Below, in pieces: positions 22,072 to 32,859 of a stretch of 64,000 nt of DNA; the stretch's first letter is position 1; the number at the start of each line of letters is the position of its first letter. Under the pieces are notes generated by a model. The model was not told the origin of the DNA, ran no database searches, and saw only the letters and a program-made list of their open reading frames with translations. Location of the stretch: positions 1 to 64,000 of the forward strand of contig JADNRY010000282.1 of assembly GCA_015501585.1 (NCBI GenBank), in the 5' to 3' direction. Source of the DNA: Rhodocollybia butyracea (Eukaryota; Basidiomycota; Agaricomycetes; Agaricales; Omphalotaceae). Both the position numbers and the translations under genes were made by a program.

Positions 22072-25000
22072 ATGTTTGCACATGCATCCCATTTTCTCGT
22101 AGAACCGTCCACTTTTATCAGTGTGCAAGGGAATTATGTGGTAAACAACGCAGGAGCGCAGGCCTCTGTCACGCCGGAATTGGGTATTGATGATATACTA
22201 TGCTGCCCGCCACCCAGCAAGGACTTCGTAGGCAGAGAATACATTCTGCGGAAACTCCACAAGTTTTTTGCCGCCCCAGTTGTGTCCATTACATGTGAAA
22301 AACATGAGATGATGAAAGATATTGTTACTAGAGTCAAGAAATGGCCAAGGTATGTGACGGTCCGTATGTCTTTGCAAAACATTTTTGAGAGGCGCTTGCA
22401 TTGATATTGGTTAGCTTTTCCTTTGTCATATGGGATGCAAGCTCTGAGGATGGTCTCGAGACTGGGTTAGATGAATGGAATCCAGTGGTTGGCCACACTC
22501 CGAAGAATACTGTTCTGATTTTGGAGAACGCAGACCCATCACTGGAGCTGGACTCTTACATTCCTTACTCCTTGCAGACACCTGTTCTTATTTTGAGTAC
22601 AGATGAAAGGATCTCTGCCTTTGCCTCAAATCCTGGCTGTACCTTTATGCTGCCCGAGTCCATGAATAAACAAACCTACAGGAAACTCCTTGATGATGTT
22701 GGAAAGACTTTTGCTTGTAGGCAACGCATTGTTTCACTTGTAGCCAGGGGTGGAACGGGTAAAACACAGGTTACTCGGAAGTTTGTCCAGGATTATGGGC
22801 AGCGGTAAGTAGACATTGGTCATAGTAGGTACTTCACTTTCAAGCTTATCCGTTTGTTACTAGGTTCTCACATCGCTGGGTTCTTGATGCATCTTCGGAG
22901 TCCACACTTGCTGCCAGTTTCAAAATTCTGGGAAATGCTGCTAGTGTTGGCAATGAGGTTCAGGAAGTTTGCCAGTTCTTAACAAATCGGAGGGAGGAAT
23001 GGCTCCTGATATTTGACAATGCGGATCATGGTGTGGATCTTGTCAAATATATCCCACAGTGCAACCATGGCAGCATCCTCATCACAAGCCGTGATACAGG
23101 TATCCACCAGCTTTCATCTGACAGATCCTTTGGGGATCTCATTGATCTTACTGAAGATGAGGCCATTATGCTTCTTCTTAAGTCTGCTTGTCAAGAAGAT
23201 ACAAAAGAGACCCACCAGGCCATAGTCCATGCTCTGGGGTGCCAGGCCTTGGCAATTGCCACTACGGGGACTTATGTCTTCCAGCACCCTACATGTCAGC
23301 TCAAAGACTATCTAACAGTCTTTAATCAAAAGCATGATACATTGCTCAAGTACCCATTGAGGACCGTGGACAGATATGAGAGGACAATCCTGGCTGCATT
23401 TTACCTTTCTTTTGACTTTTTGTCCCCGCCCACACAGTCCTTCATGCAAATGTGTTCATTGTTCCATCACTCTAGCATTCCTGCTGAGCTATTTTATCGT
23501 GGAATATCGTTCACTCTGAACACAGATGAGATACTTCCCGGTGAAGAAGAAGCTGTGCACTTGATTGCAGCAAAGTTGACATCCTTTGTGGCCAAGCTAC
23601 CAACTAGTGACCAAGTGAAAGCAAGCATCAATGAGCTTGCCAAGATGTCCTTGACAAGTTACAGTCCAGATAATCAATCACTGTCCTTTCATCCTGTTTT
23701 ACACCATTGCGCACATCAGACTATAAATGAGGACAATCCATGCGATGAAGCTATGCTTCTGTTGGCTTATGTATCTCTCGGATATAACGTACTATCTGGT
23801 GATGATTACCAGTTTCAAAGACAACTTTTACCACATGCACTTTACCTTTGTGAGAAGAGAATGGATTTTCCAGCGGTGTTCATGATTGAAAAAATGTCGT
23901 GCATTTTTTATCAAGAGAGTCATTGGTCTGTTGCTGAGATGTTGCAAAGACAGGCAATGCAAATCAAGAAAACAGTGCTTGGAGAGCAGGATCCTTCCAC
24001 TTTGAATTCCATGTCCAACCTTGTTGCGACATATGTGTACATGGGAAGATATAATGAAGCTGAAGTACTGGGAAAGGAGGTTGTACAAATCCAAAAAAAT
24101 GTGCTTGGAGAACATAATTCTCACACTTTGTCTTCCATGTCCAACCTTGTCATGATATATATGAGCATGGGACGATACAGTGAGGCTGAAGTATTGGGGA
24201 AGGAGACTGTAAAATCCCGAAAAATTGTTCTTGGAGAGCAGCATCCACACACTTTGATCTCCATGTCCAACCTTGATGCCACATATTTTGCGCATGGGAA
24301 GATACAATGAAGCTGAAGCATTGAAGAAGGAGGTGATCCAAATCCAACAAGCTGTTTTTGGAGAGCATCATCCTGTTACTTTAGTTTCTATGTCCAACCT
24401 TGCCATAACATATTGGGGCATGGGACGATACAGTGAAGCTGAATTATTGGGAAAGGAGGTGTTACAGCTCCAAGCAACTGTCCTTGGAGAGCAGCATCCT
24501 GATACCTTGACTTCCATGTCCAACCTTGCCTTAGCATATTCCCAGATGGGCAGACAAAATGAAGCGGAAGCATTGAACAAGGAGGTTGTGCAAATACAAA
24601 AAACCGTTCTTGGAGATCAGCACCCTCACACCTTGACCGCCATGTCCAACCTTGCTTTGATCTATTACAAAACGGAAAGATACAATGAGGCTGAAATATT
24701 GTGGGAGGATGTGAAACACCTCCAAAAAACTGTTCTTGGAGAGCAGCATCCAGATACTTTGATGTCAATGTCCAACCTTGCCTCTAACTATTGTGCCATG
24801 GAACGATACAATGAAGCTGAATTATTAGGGAAGGAGATATTACAAACCCGCAAAACTGTGCTTGGAGAGCAGCATCCTGACACTTTGACTTCCATGTCCA
24901 ACCTTGCTGTAACATATTCCCAGATGGGCAGACATAACGAAGCTGAAGCATTGAAGAAGGAGGTGTTGCAAATCCAAAAAACTGTCCTTGGAGAGCAGCA

Positions 25001-25241
25001 TCCTTCCACATTGACTTCGATGTGTAACCTTGCCTTGGACTATTCTGCTATGGACAGGTGCAATGAAGCTGAACTATTGGGGAAGGAGGTGTTACAAATC
25101 CGAAAGACTGTGCTTGGAGTGCGCCATCCTTCCACATTGAACTCCATGTCTAACCTTGCCCTGAACTATTCCAAGATGGGAAGATATAATGAGGCTGAAT
25201 CATTGCAGCAAGAGGTTGCACGAATGAAAGCTTTCATATGA
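22072..25241 (+). pseudogene. NB-ARC/TPR NLR-like protein, with one frameshift in the repeats
   Basis: Exons 22072-22349, 22415-22804 and 22864 onward join in phase. The N-terminus MFAHASHFLVEPSTF and the CPPPSKDFVGRE segment precede a P-loop ARGGTGKTQ (about residues 203-211), a kinase-2 motif WLLIFDNAD (about 268) and GCQALAIAT. A long helical linker leads to kinesin-light-chain-type TPRs from about residue 590. Ten 42-residue units recur every 126 bases (landmark at 23975, 24101, 24227, 24354, 24480, 24606, 24732, 24858, 24984, 25110). One extra T at 24286-24289 shifts the frame, so the open product ends at 24310 (704 residues). The rest, 24290-25241, is open in the next frame. Such proteins are proposed fungal nonself or stress receptors with repeat ligand-binding ends. 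An assembly error is possible. Confidence 0.9.
23975..25240 (+). repeat. 126-base tandem repeat array coding TPR units
   Basis: Ten in-register units share TCCATGTCCAACCTTG and CTTGGAGAGCAGCATCC. Nine intervals can be measured: eight are exactly 126 bases and one is 127. Nucleotide similarity between units is high, consistent with recent unit duplication or conversion. Antisense ORFs over this array are by-products of the period. Confidence 0.93.
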
Positions 25242-26040
25242 TGGGATACCAGGACTACATCAGGACCAGATTGATCATCGCCCTTATAGATAAATTAATT
25301 GTTAGTAAATTAAGTTATTAACCATAAGTACACTTAAGTTACCAAATATGAATCAGTTTATATGATTTCTATTTTCTCTTACTACTAGGTTTTTGAACAA
25401 TATTCCCCAACTCCCTTTAACAGGGGAAAAGGAGATCTTGGAGGCTAGTATCACCCGTATGAGTGTTTGGAGGGATGTAGAGTAAGGGGGATGAGAGATA
25501 TGAGTCAAGCACGGGGCGAGTAGTTAGTCGAGTGGAAATTAAATGAGGGGTGGAACTTGCAAGGGTGACAAATAGCGTGACGAAGGTAAGTGGAGCACAT
25601 ATGCGTAGGAGGGCAGGAACCGAGCAGTGGAGGCGTGGAAATGTAAGTGAATAATAGTCGGGGGAGTCGTATCCAATCACTGCAGGCCTACAGCTCAAGA
25701 CCAGTAGATGGGGCGTAAGAAAATAAAATAATTTTATCTACTTCGTAACCTTTAAATACTATTCTACTTGTCCTGATTAGGTCTCGCGCCACTCGCTGCC
25801 TGTGTGTGTGTTGCACATAAGCAGCGCTTTAACCAAAAACACTGTGATGCCCTGACATTAGGACCTGACCAGGACCCGTAGTACGTACTGGCAGTAGCCG
25901 CCGTAGTACCGGGATCCCGTTCATGCCAAGGGTTAGGCCCGCGAGGTCAGAGTCATCCGACTTAGAAGTTAGCAGAGACATACTGATTTTGAGTTTCATT
26001 AAAGTTCGAACCACCTAAGAAAACAGTTGAGCATTAAACC
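25242..26040. other. No confident gene
   Basis: AT-rich 3' flank of the NLR-like gene, then unrecognised short ORFs (minus 25417-25698 and 25829-26014). Confidence 0.35.
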
Positions 26041-26480
26041 AGAAATTGAGAAAGAATGGGGTCACGATGAACTTGGTTCTGGTGGTCCTCAGTTTCCTTT
26101 TGAAGGTGGAGCGTGCCAGTCGCAATGGCAGTCTGTGTGTTAATCCTAGACACAGTAACTGTCACATAGATTTACTTAGTATGGTACTATGCATAAGTAC
26201 TAGTAAGAATAAGTGCATTTATTTGCAGAGCAAGGCTCAGTCAAAGAATCAAGATGCAGTCATTAATGATACCACAAGGCCACTCGAACCTATAAGCCCA
26301 TAATCCTGTTCACATTTAAACTCCTCCTGTTATTCTCTCTCAAGCTTCTCTGTCGTTCAAGGAATGACAAAATAAAATCGAGGACCTCTTTGCCTTGTGC
26401 ATCAACCACTAGTTTTGCTGGGATAGATTGTGTGTTTGACTCTATCCCCACTACAGTAACGCGTAAAAGGAGATAACTTT
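26040..26480 (-). pseudogene. DUF6593 remnant and empty site for the chromovirus
   Basis: Minus-strand 26479-26290 encodes the end of the last DUF6593 exon (PAKLVVDAQGKEVLDFI, then a TAG at 26290-26292), with a short internal deletion. Sequence at 26060-26215 matches both flanks of the chromovirus insertion (4890-4931 plus 10319-10400) without the element. It is therefore a truncated paralogue of the 10-11 kb locus. Confidence 0.7.
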
Positions 26481-26693
26481 TTTACACAATTTTGTCTTTC
26501 TTTTTTTCCGCTTGTTTATTACACGCTCACCTACGATATTGTTCCCTGGATGGATGAATTGGCATCTGTACGCCGGTGTGCCTTGCGCTGATGAATGTTT
26601 ATTGACAGTAAGTTGATGCAATTTTCAGACGAAATATGACATTGGATGAGGCGCACATGGTAAAGTTGAAGGATCCAAGATTTGTTATGGATA

Positions 26694-27413
26694 TTATTGA
26701 CTCATTGAGTAAAATAGTATAGACCAACTCAGCAAAACACTAAATGATCCTCTCTCTTCCCTTTTCTCCCTTCCCTGATTTGAAATGAGTAATCTGCCAC
26801 CGCCATCGGTATCGAGAGCCGAAATACCCAAAGGACCACGGTGTAAGTGAGCGTCACATAATCTAGCCTCAAATTGAGTGTGAAGCACTTATATAGACAC
26901 AGCTGCAGGAAGAGAACACACCTCTGCTTCGTATGAACATTAAAGAACCATTGCGGCTCCTGATTTTTGAAAACATCTCCAAACCTATCCCTCATGATCT
27001 ATATAACCTCCTGCTCCTCATTGTCCTCCAGCTGCGTGAACCAAAAGGTGTGTGAATCGTAAATTGATAACACACAAGTGTATTCCTGAGTAATAGGAAG
27101 CTTGACCTCAAGGTTAAAATTGCAACGGAAGGACAAGTCATCCACAACTTGGTCCAACATTCGGTTCCATAGTCCCGCTCGTGATCCAGAAGCCTGAAGT
27201 GCGTCACACGGCAGCTGGTGCCTCTGGTGGTAGTCAATGAAATCCTGGCGGTCTAACCCAAATCCATAGAATAGTTTTCGAGGCTTGAGGTATCTTGGAT
27301 CGTTCCGGCGTGCGTTGTCGAATTCAAACTCGGGAGGAATTGTTGGTAGGGCGGTAAGTGTTTTCGCGGTCTAAGGGGTGACGCTGGACAGGAGTATCAT
27401 CAAGGTTGGGCAT
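26694..27413 (-). pseudogene. Degenerate gene of unknown family
   Basis: A clearly protein-like frame runs from about 27360 to 27000 (RRNDPRYLKPRKLFYGFGLD ... LPITQEYTCVLSIYD). It reaches a TAG after EEQEVI and then continues in the same frame (IMRDRFGDVFKNQEPQWFF). That fits a CAG-to-TAG change. A possible intron begins GTGTGT near 26930. An upstream start MPNLDDTPVQRHP at 27413 needs a frame change to join. I do not recognise the family. Confidence 0.45.
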
Positions 27414-27589
27414 ATTAGGAATGTAAATCAAAAATGAGAATAACCTTTTTGGTGGAATCACAAGGCGCATAAATGTCGGTTATCATGGTTCGAACGGAAA
27501 GCTTGCTACTAGTACTGTAAATAAGCGCCGGTAGTCAGAACCGCACGAGAAAGAAGCATGTGATCAGTTTTCATCTTTTCGTCGGTTCT

Positions 27590-30530
27590 TGTTCAACTTG
27601 TACATTCATCCGCTGTGGTGGTTCTGGAATGCAATGCATGAATACCCTCTGTCTGAAATACTAGTGACATCGATATCCATACAATAAACCCCTTCCGCTG
27701 AATAGGACGAAATGCAAATCCAGAACGGGATGGATTGAACAGAATGGATTGATTGACGAGGCTACGCGGAACCCGGTCAGTAGCGCAGCAAGCGTTTCTA
27801 ATAACGATGTACAGCACACTTACTACTGTTTGCTTAGAGTGAAACCTATCTTCCCTACATTGTCACGGCCACTAGTCCCAACTTCCACAAGCACTGAAAA
27901 GATTTTGGCTTAGACTCAACTTGCCTTGATTCGACAACAAAGCCGCTCAGTACCAGCCTTTCTGTCCACCAGCACTACTTCATGTCTACTGCTCGTCGAA
28001 TGAACGAAATGACAACGGATACTCAGACTTCTAGAATTCCAGATGAAGCTTTGAACTTTGGACTCCCAACGTTCATCGACATCCGTGGCGTCTTTATGGC
28101 TCCTACGTCTCAGGTGCTGCTGCGCGTAAATTCGAGCTGGTACGAGGTAATGGATCCGTGAATAACGATGTGATGAAAGGCGAAGTAGGAATGAAGAAGC
28201 TATATTAGAACGTTCACCGAATAGGCAAGCGTGAATTCTCTTGATAAAGAGCCCTAACTCACTATCTAGCCATAGTCTTTTCTATCGGCACGGAAGAACT
28301 CTTCTAACCGTCAACGCCAAACAGTACCAGGCTGACTGTCATTAACCATTCCCTCCTGTTCACTACTCGCACAACGATTGACCGCAAACACTCCGACTTT
28401 CTGAGGTTTGGGCTCAGGAATTACACCAACTCGTCCGAGCCACTGGCTCCAGCTTTCTCGAATGATGACTAGAATACGAGATGTGCTCGGCCTCGGAAGA
28501 TTTTCACTACACCTCTTCCTGTTCGTAGTCCATTGGGGCCCGATGCTTGGTGCGAGGCGAAGATTGGTGATTTGCGATGTGGTGAAGGCGAAGCGGGAAA
28601 TGAAGCTATATTAGAACGCTCACCGGATAGGTAAGCATGAATTCTCTCAATGAAGCGTCTTTAACTCACTATCTATTCATATTCTTTTCTATCAGTGTAG
28701 AAGAATCTTCCAACTGACAAACGAACGGACCGACATTTCATCCTATTCACTACTCGTCCAATCATGGAGAGTAAACTCTCCGACTTTTTGGCTTGTGGCG
28801 AAGATTTGGAACCAGGAATATTCGTACGACCAGCTACCAACTCCGATATTCACGATGAATGGAATATGAAACGTGAACGGCTTTCACTACAATTCTTCAC
28901 GTTCGTAGTCCATTGGGGCATGATGTGCGATGTTTTGGATGCTGCTACGCGTGATTTCGAGTTGGGGCGAGCCGATAAATGTATGGTCTGTGATAAGGCG
29001 AAAGAAAAGTAGGAACTGGTCAAGAAGGTTAACCGGGTAGTATGTGTCAGCACAACGGTGAGCGTAAATTCTTACGATAAAGAGCCTTAACTCAGCGCAG
29101 AAAACCCCCTTCCCTCATCGTCTTTCCGGAACGATGATGAAGCCAACTTCGCCCTTCGTACCAATGCTTTGCGATACGATTCAGCCGCCGCCAATAGATC
29201 GATAGCGCACTCGGCAACACCGCTCAACGACCCATCGAGAACATCTCATCTCTGCGCAGTCATCCGAACTCGTACAGACATCTGATTGGCGTCGTACCCC
29301 AAAATCGCCACAACTATTTCGGCAGCATGTCCACTTCTATAGCAATAGGCTTCGACGCTCCGCGGTGCTTCATTGAACCCGCCCTCAAAACCACTGCTCT
29401 GATGCTCACCTCTATCTCGAGTTCGACTTTCCACACCTTCAAGGCGTAGTACAACCTCCGAGGGACGCCGATTGCTTCTGTCGCTATAGCCATTAGTCTC
29501 GATGCTCCGCCGTCCATACGAAATATGAGCCGCTTTGGAATATAGTCACTACATTCCTTCGCCCAGGTCGCAGTTCTTTGGCGCCGTCTTCGAGGCACTT
29601 ACACGTTTGTAATATGATGGATACTGCTGTGCGTGGATTCGAGTCGTTGTGAGGCGAGAGATCTGTGGTTTAGGCAGGAAATGAACCAGGAAATGAGGAG
29701 GCTGTATTGGAAAGCTGACCGCCTAGTTTGTGTCAACAAAAGATTCGTGATAGTAAGCGTAAATTCTCAGATTAAAGAGTCTTCACTAACCATCAAGTTC
29801 GTAGTCTTTTCTGTCTAGTGCAGTACGCTTCGCGATAGTTCGGCTCAATAGCGTACCATAACAACCATGTATCAACCATGTATCAACAGCGGCTCCTGTA
29901 CATCCGGTTCTCCAATCTCCTTCGAAACCGAACAGACAACCGGATGGTGTCGCACCTCAGAACCGCTGTCTCACCAGCCCGTCTCTGAGGGACACCACAT
30001 GGTTCTGCCACGCCATCAACTGGCCTCAACGCACCACGCTCCTCGATGCTTCGTTAACCCCGCTCTAAAATTGCAAAACCACTTCGTCCCGAGCTCGACT
30101 TTCCGGATCTTCGAGGCGAAATAAAACCTCTGAGGCGCACCACATGCTCGTGTCGCGACTGGCTTCAACGTCCTGCGATACATGGAACTCGGTCCAGATT
30201 ACGACACCACTGCTTTGACGTTTACTGGTGTCCCGAGTTCGACTTTCTTCAAGGCGTAATAAAACCTCTGAGTGTCACCACATGCTCCTGTCGCGATAGC
30301 AGCTGGCTTCAACTTCAACGCTCCACGAGCCATTGAACTCGGACCATATTACGAAACCACTGCTTTGGCGGTTACCATTGTCCCGAGTTCGACTGTCCAG
30401 ACCTTGACGGTGTATTGTAACGTAGTGACCGGAGTAGAAGCATGCAAGGCGAGAGCATGTACAACTAGAGAGTTACCTGTCATTTGGGCGGTTTTCCGCA
30501 TCTTCTCGTTGGCACCTGAAGCGATTGCAG
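27590..30530. repeat. Family A repeat array, copies 5-8
   Basis: The core recurs at about 28060-28300, 28510-28720, 28890-29100 and 29570-29830. Each copy has GTAGTCC(A/G)TTGG or a variant, the GGAAATGA stretch, and the intron-like GTAAGC...TCTATTC...AGTC. Subrepeats with GGCTTC(A/G)ACG sit at 29334, 29480, 30003, 30150 and 30288. Unit lengths vary (about 400 to 950 bases), and all copies contain stops. The copy near 28.4 kb is the uninterrupted counterpart of the MITE target at 3.8 kb. Confidence 0.6.
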
Positions 30531-30870
30531 GACAGTAGACGAGGCAACTAGACACATCGATTTTGAATTCCTTTCGATGCGCATCTCTTCATGGGTCTCC
30601 TAGTAGCGAGTCGCACAAGCTTCTACGTATTTCTATCAGTGAGTTTTTCATCTGTTATTCTATTATTGGCAACCCGTGCTTTGGTGCTAAATGTTTATCT
30701 TTAGTTTCGAGAAACCATGCCCACACTGTCCATACAGCGTTCGCCTGTGCTCGCCGTGATCAGTTCCTGCCGACCCCCTTTGTGCCTTGATTCAAACCTT
30801 GGCCTATCAGGTATATTCCTGTGTACCCAAATACGTACTCCTCCCGCTCACTGATTTATTCTAAGGTCTA
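30530..30870. repeat. Duplicated segment, matching 20.64-20.96 kb
   Basis: It holds the same intron-like GTGAGTTTTTCAT motif and downstream landmarks as the 20.6-kb block. It directly follows the family A array, as in the other block. Confidence 0.55.
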
Positions 30871-30901
30871 CGAAATTTCTACCATATCTTGCCCAGTTCT
30901 A

Positions 30902-31222
30902 CTAAAGGCGTTCTACGATTTGGAGACCCATCCACGCAGCTCTCCTAGTTGTGAATGTACTGCACTCCGACGTAGAAAAAAACTTAAAGTAGTCACAATC
31001 ACATTTGTTGCCCGTGCTGCCCGAGATATCAGTCGTGGTTTGGACAAACTCGGTCATGTTCGCCGGATCTGCGATTGAGGTCAACCGCCATCCTAATGAG
31101 ATTGAATATTCTCCGGTTTTTTCGCTGATAGACTCGCTATCAACGCCGCCTTGGAAGAGATGAGATGAGTATGATTGGTCAAGGTACCGTTTTGGATTTT
31201 CTGCATATTCATCCTCCTCCAC
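30902..31222 (-). CDS. Hypothetical small protein
   Basis: A 106-residue open frame starting MEEDEYAENPKRYLDQSYSS with an acidic N-terminus. Residue use looks natural for a coding exon, and a GTAAC-like donor is absent, so it may be single-exon or a fragment. It has no known domain and overlaps the edge of the duplicated block. Confidence 0.3.
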   Translation of the reverse strand: MEEDEYAENPKRYLDQSYSSHLFQGGVDSESISEKTGEYSISLGWRLTSIADPANMTEFVQTTTDISGSTGNKCDCDYFKFFSTSECSTFTTRRAAWMGLQIVERL

Positions 31223-31384
31223 GCAACCCCCATATGAGGTTACATCTCAATACGTTATGGCAACTCAGTCTAGTTGCGAGCTCTGTAACAGGTTTTGAAA
31301 AACCTTGGAAATACCAGGGCGTCTGTTTGTCCTTTTAAGAGACCTGCCTCGTATCTTACTCTGTAGCTTCAGCCAGACTAATTA

Positions 31385-32574
31385 ATGCCAACTTTACAGA
31401 AACTTGTAAATCACGCTCTTTTCCTTCACTGCTCATTGGCCATCCTATTATTTATTCTCCCCAGAAGTGTTGTTGGCACGCAAATCACATATATTGACGA
31501 TCAATTTGGAGACACTGTCACCGGGACTTTACCTGTATATTCCCCTCCTTCATTCTGGACCCAAGGGGCGGATTGCTTGACATGTCCATTCCATGCCGAC
31601 TTTACAAAGACCTATGATTTTACTTGGCATGAAGCAACTACAAGTCCGGCGAATGTTCAGTTCAGCTTTACAGTTATGTCTAGTTTATGCGTCCCAGTGT
31701 GCATCTTTTTGCTTATCTTATTTGCTCGCAGGTACTACCTTGGATGTCTACTGTCTACTTCCCAATTATGCAGTAGACGATTCAACAAGCTCTGTCTACA
31801 ATCTGTCTTTTATCTTGGATGGCCTAACACTTGAACAAACGTTTCACCATTCGAGTGATCTTAGCGGCAATATACAGTACAGTGCAGACGTATTGTCGCT
31901 AAGTAATCTTGCCCCGGTTGCTCACACCTTCAGCATGTTGGCTCTACCCAATAGCGTTTTGAATTTTGACTTCGCTACATATACGTGAGTTGCTCATTTT
32001 TTAGGAACACAAAACATTGATAACGAACTGTTTGCTATCAAGTCCTATAGACGACACTCTTTCCTTGCCCGTCTTCTCCTCCTCCCCCATCGCCTCCTCT
32101 AGCAGCTCCGAATCTGTGCCCTCCCTTGAACCTCCGTCGTCATCTCCTCTGCCCACGTCCATATCCCCCAATCCAAGTCCGACTAGTACTATTACCAGCG
32201 AACCGTCACCTAGCAACACGATGACGCTTATTACCTCAAAGCATACGAGCACTGCAGCAGCCGCAGGAGGCGCGATCGGGGGAGTCCTGCTCCTTTCACT
32301 CCTTGTTGTCTTAATGATTCTCTACCGGAGATACAAACATCGCATCCGCCAAAGAATGTTCAAGTCTCCCCTCCTTGCCGATCCCCAAACACGGGTGGAT
32401 CCTTTCTTTGCTCCTCCAGTGCACCAACCGCTTGCTCACTACAGTGACAATTTAGTCGACGTTCCTAATAAGAAGGAGGAAAAGAGAACGGAGTTGCAAA
32501 TGGTGCTGAGCGATGAAACGAGGAGAGTGCCAATTGAGGAAGGCCAAGAGAGTATAGTCGGAATTGCGGTATGA
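31385..32574 (+). CDS. Single-pass plasma-membrane protein with Ser/Pro stalk
   Basis: Exons 31385-31682, 31732-31984 and 32043-32574 keep frame and give 360 residues. A signal peptide (about 1-31, hydrophobic core LAILLFILP) leads an extracellular domain of about 150 residues (YNLSFILDGLTLEQTFHHSS). A Ser/Pro/Thr stalk (about 186-254) is followed by a membrane span GGVLLLSLLVVLMILY (about 258-280) and a basic then charged cytoplasmic tail. The plan is common in mushroom proteins with an SKG6-like or mid2-like membrane segment. Intron 1's donor is uncertain: GTTTATG is used, and joining a few bases earlier would read FTGTTLD. Role unknown, perhaps wall sensing. Confidence 0.78.
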
Positions 32575-32859
32575 AGTGCACGAACGCGACTCAATCTCTA
32601 TTATTGTAGTATATCTTATTCACCAAAACGTACTCATCAGAGTTCAAGATATGCAAGGTGAAAGTCCTCTAAGAAAACACATAGAGAAAGAGGTCTGCCG
32701 AGATACCCACACCCGCGGAAATGTCTGGTTATTATAAGATTAACTAGTTTTTTTTACACATCAAGGTTGTATGTACAAATGTCCGAGCATGAACTTTCCA
32801 TGTGCGGGGCTCGGACCTCGGATGCCCGCACATGCTCTAACGGTCCTCCGACAAATCAC

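Noticed and set aside
23828..24768. Several minus ORFs over the TPR array
   Set aside because: They are produced by the 126-base period of the repeats; the plus frame carries the TPR and NB-ARC motifs.
23975..25240. Regular repeats resembling a CRISPR array
   Set aside because: The units are 126-base coding TPR repeats with no spacer structure, and this is a eukaryotic genome.
24273..25241. A separate second TPR gene
   Set aside because: The repeat register continues across the junction with one extra base, so it is the same gene after a frameshift.
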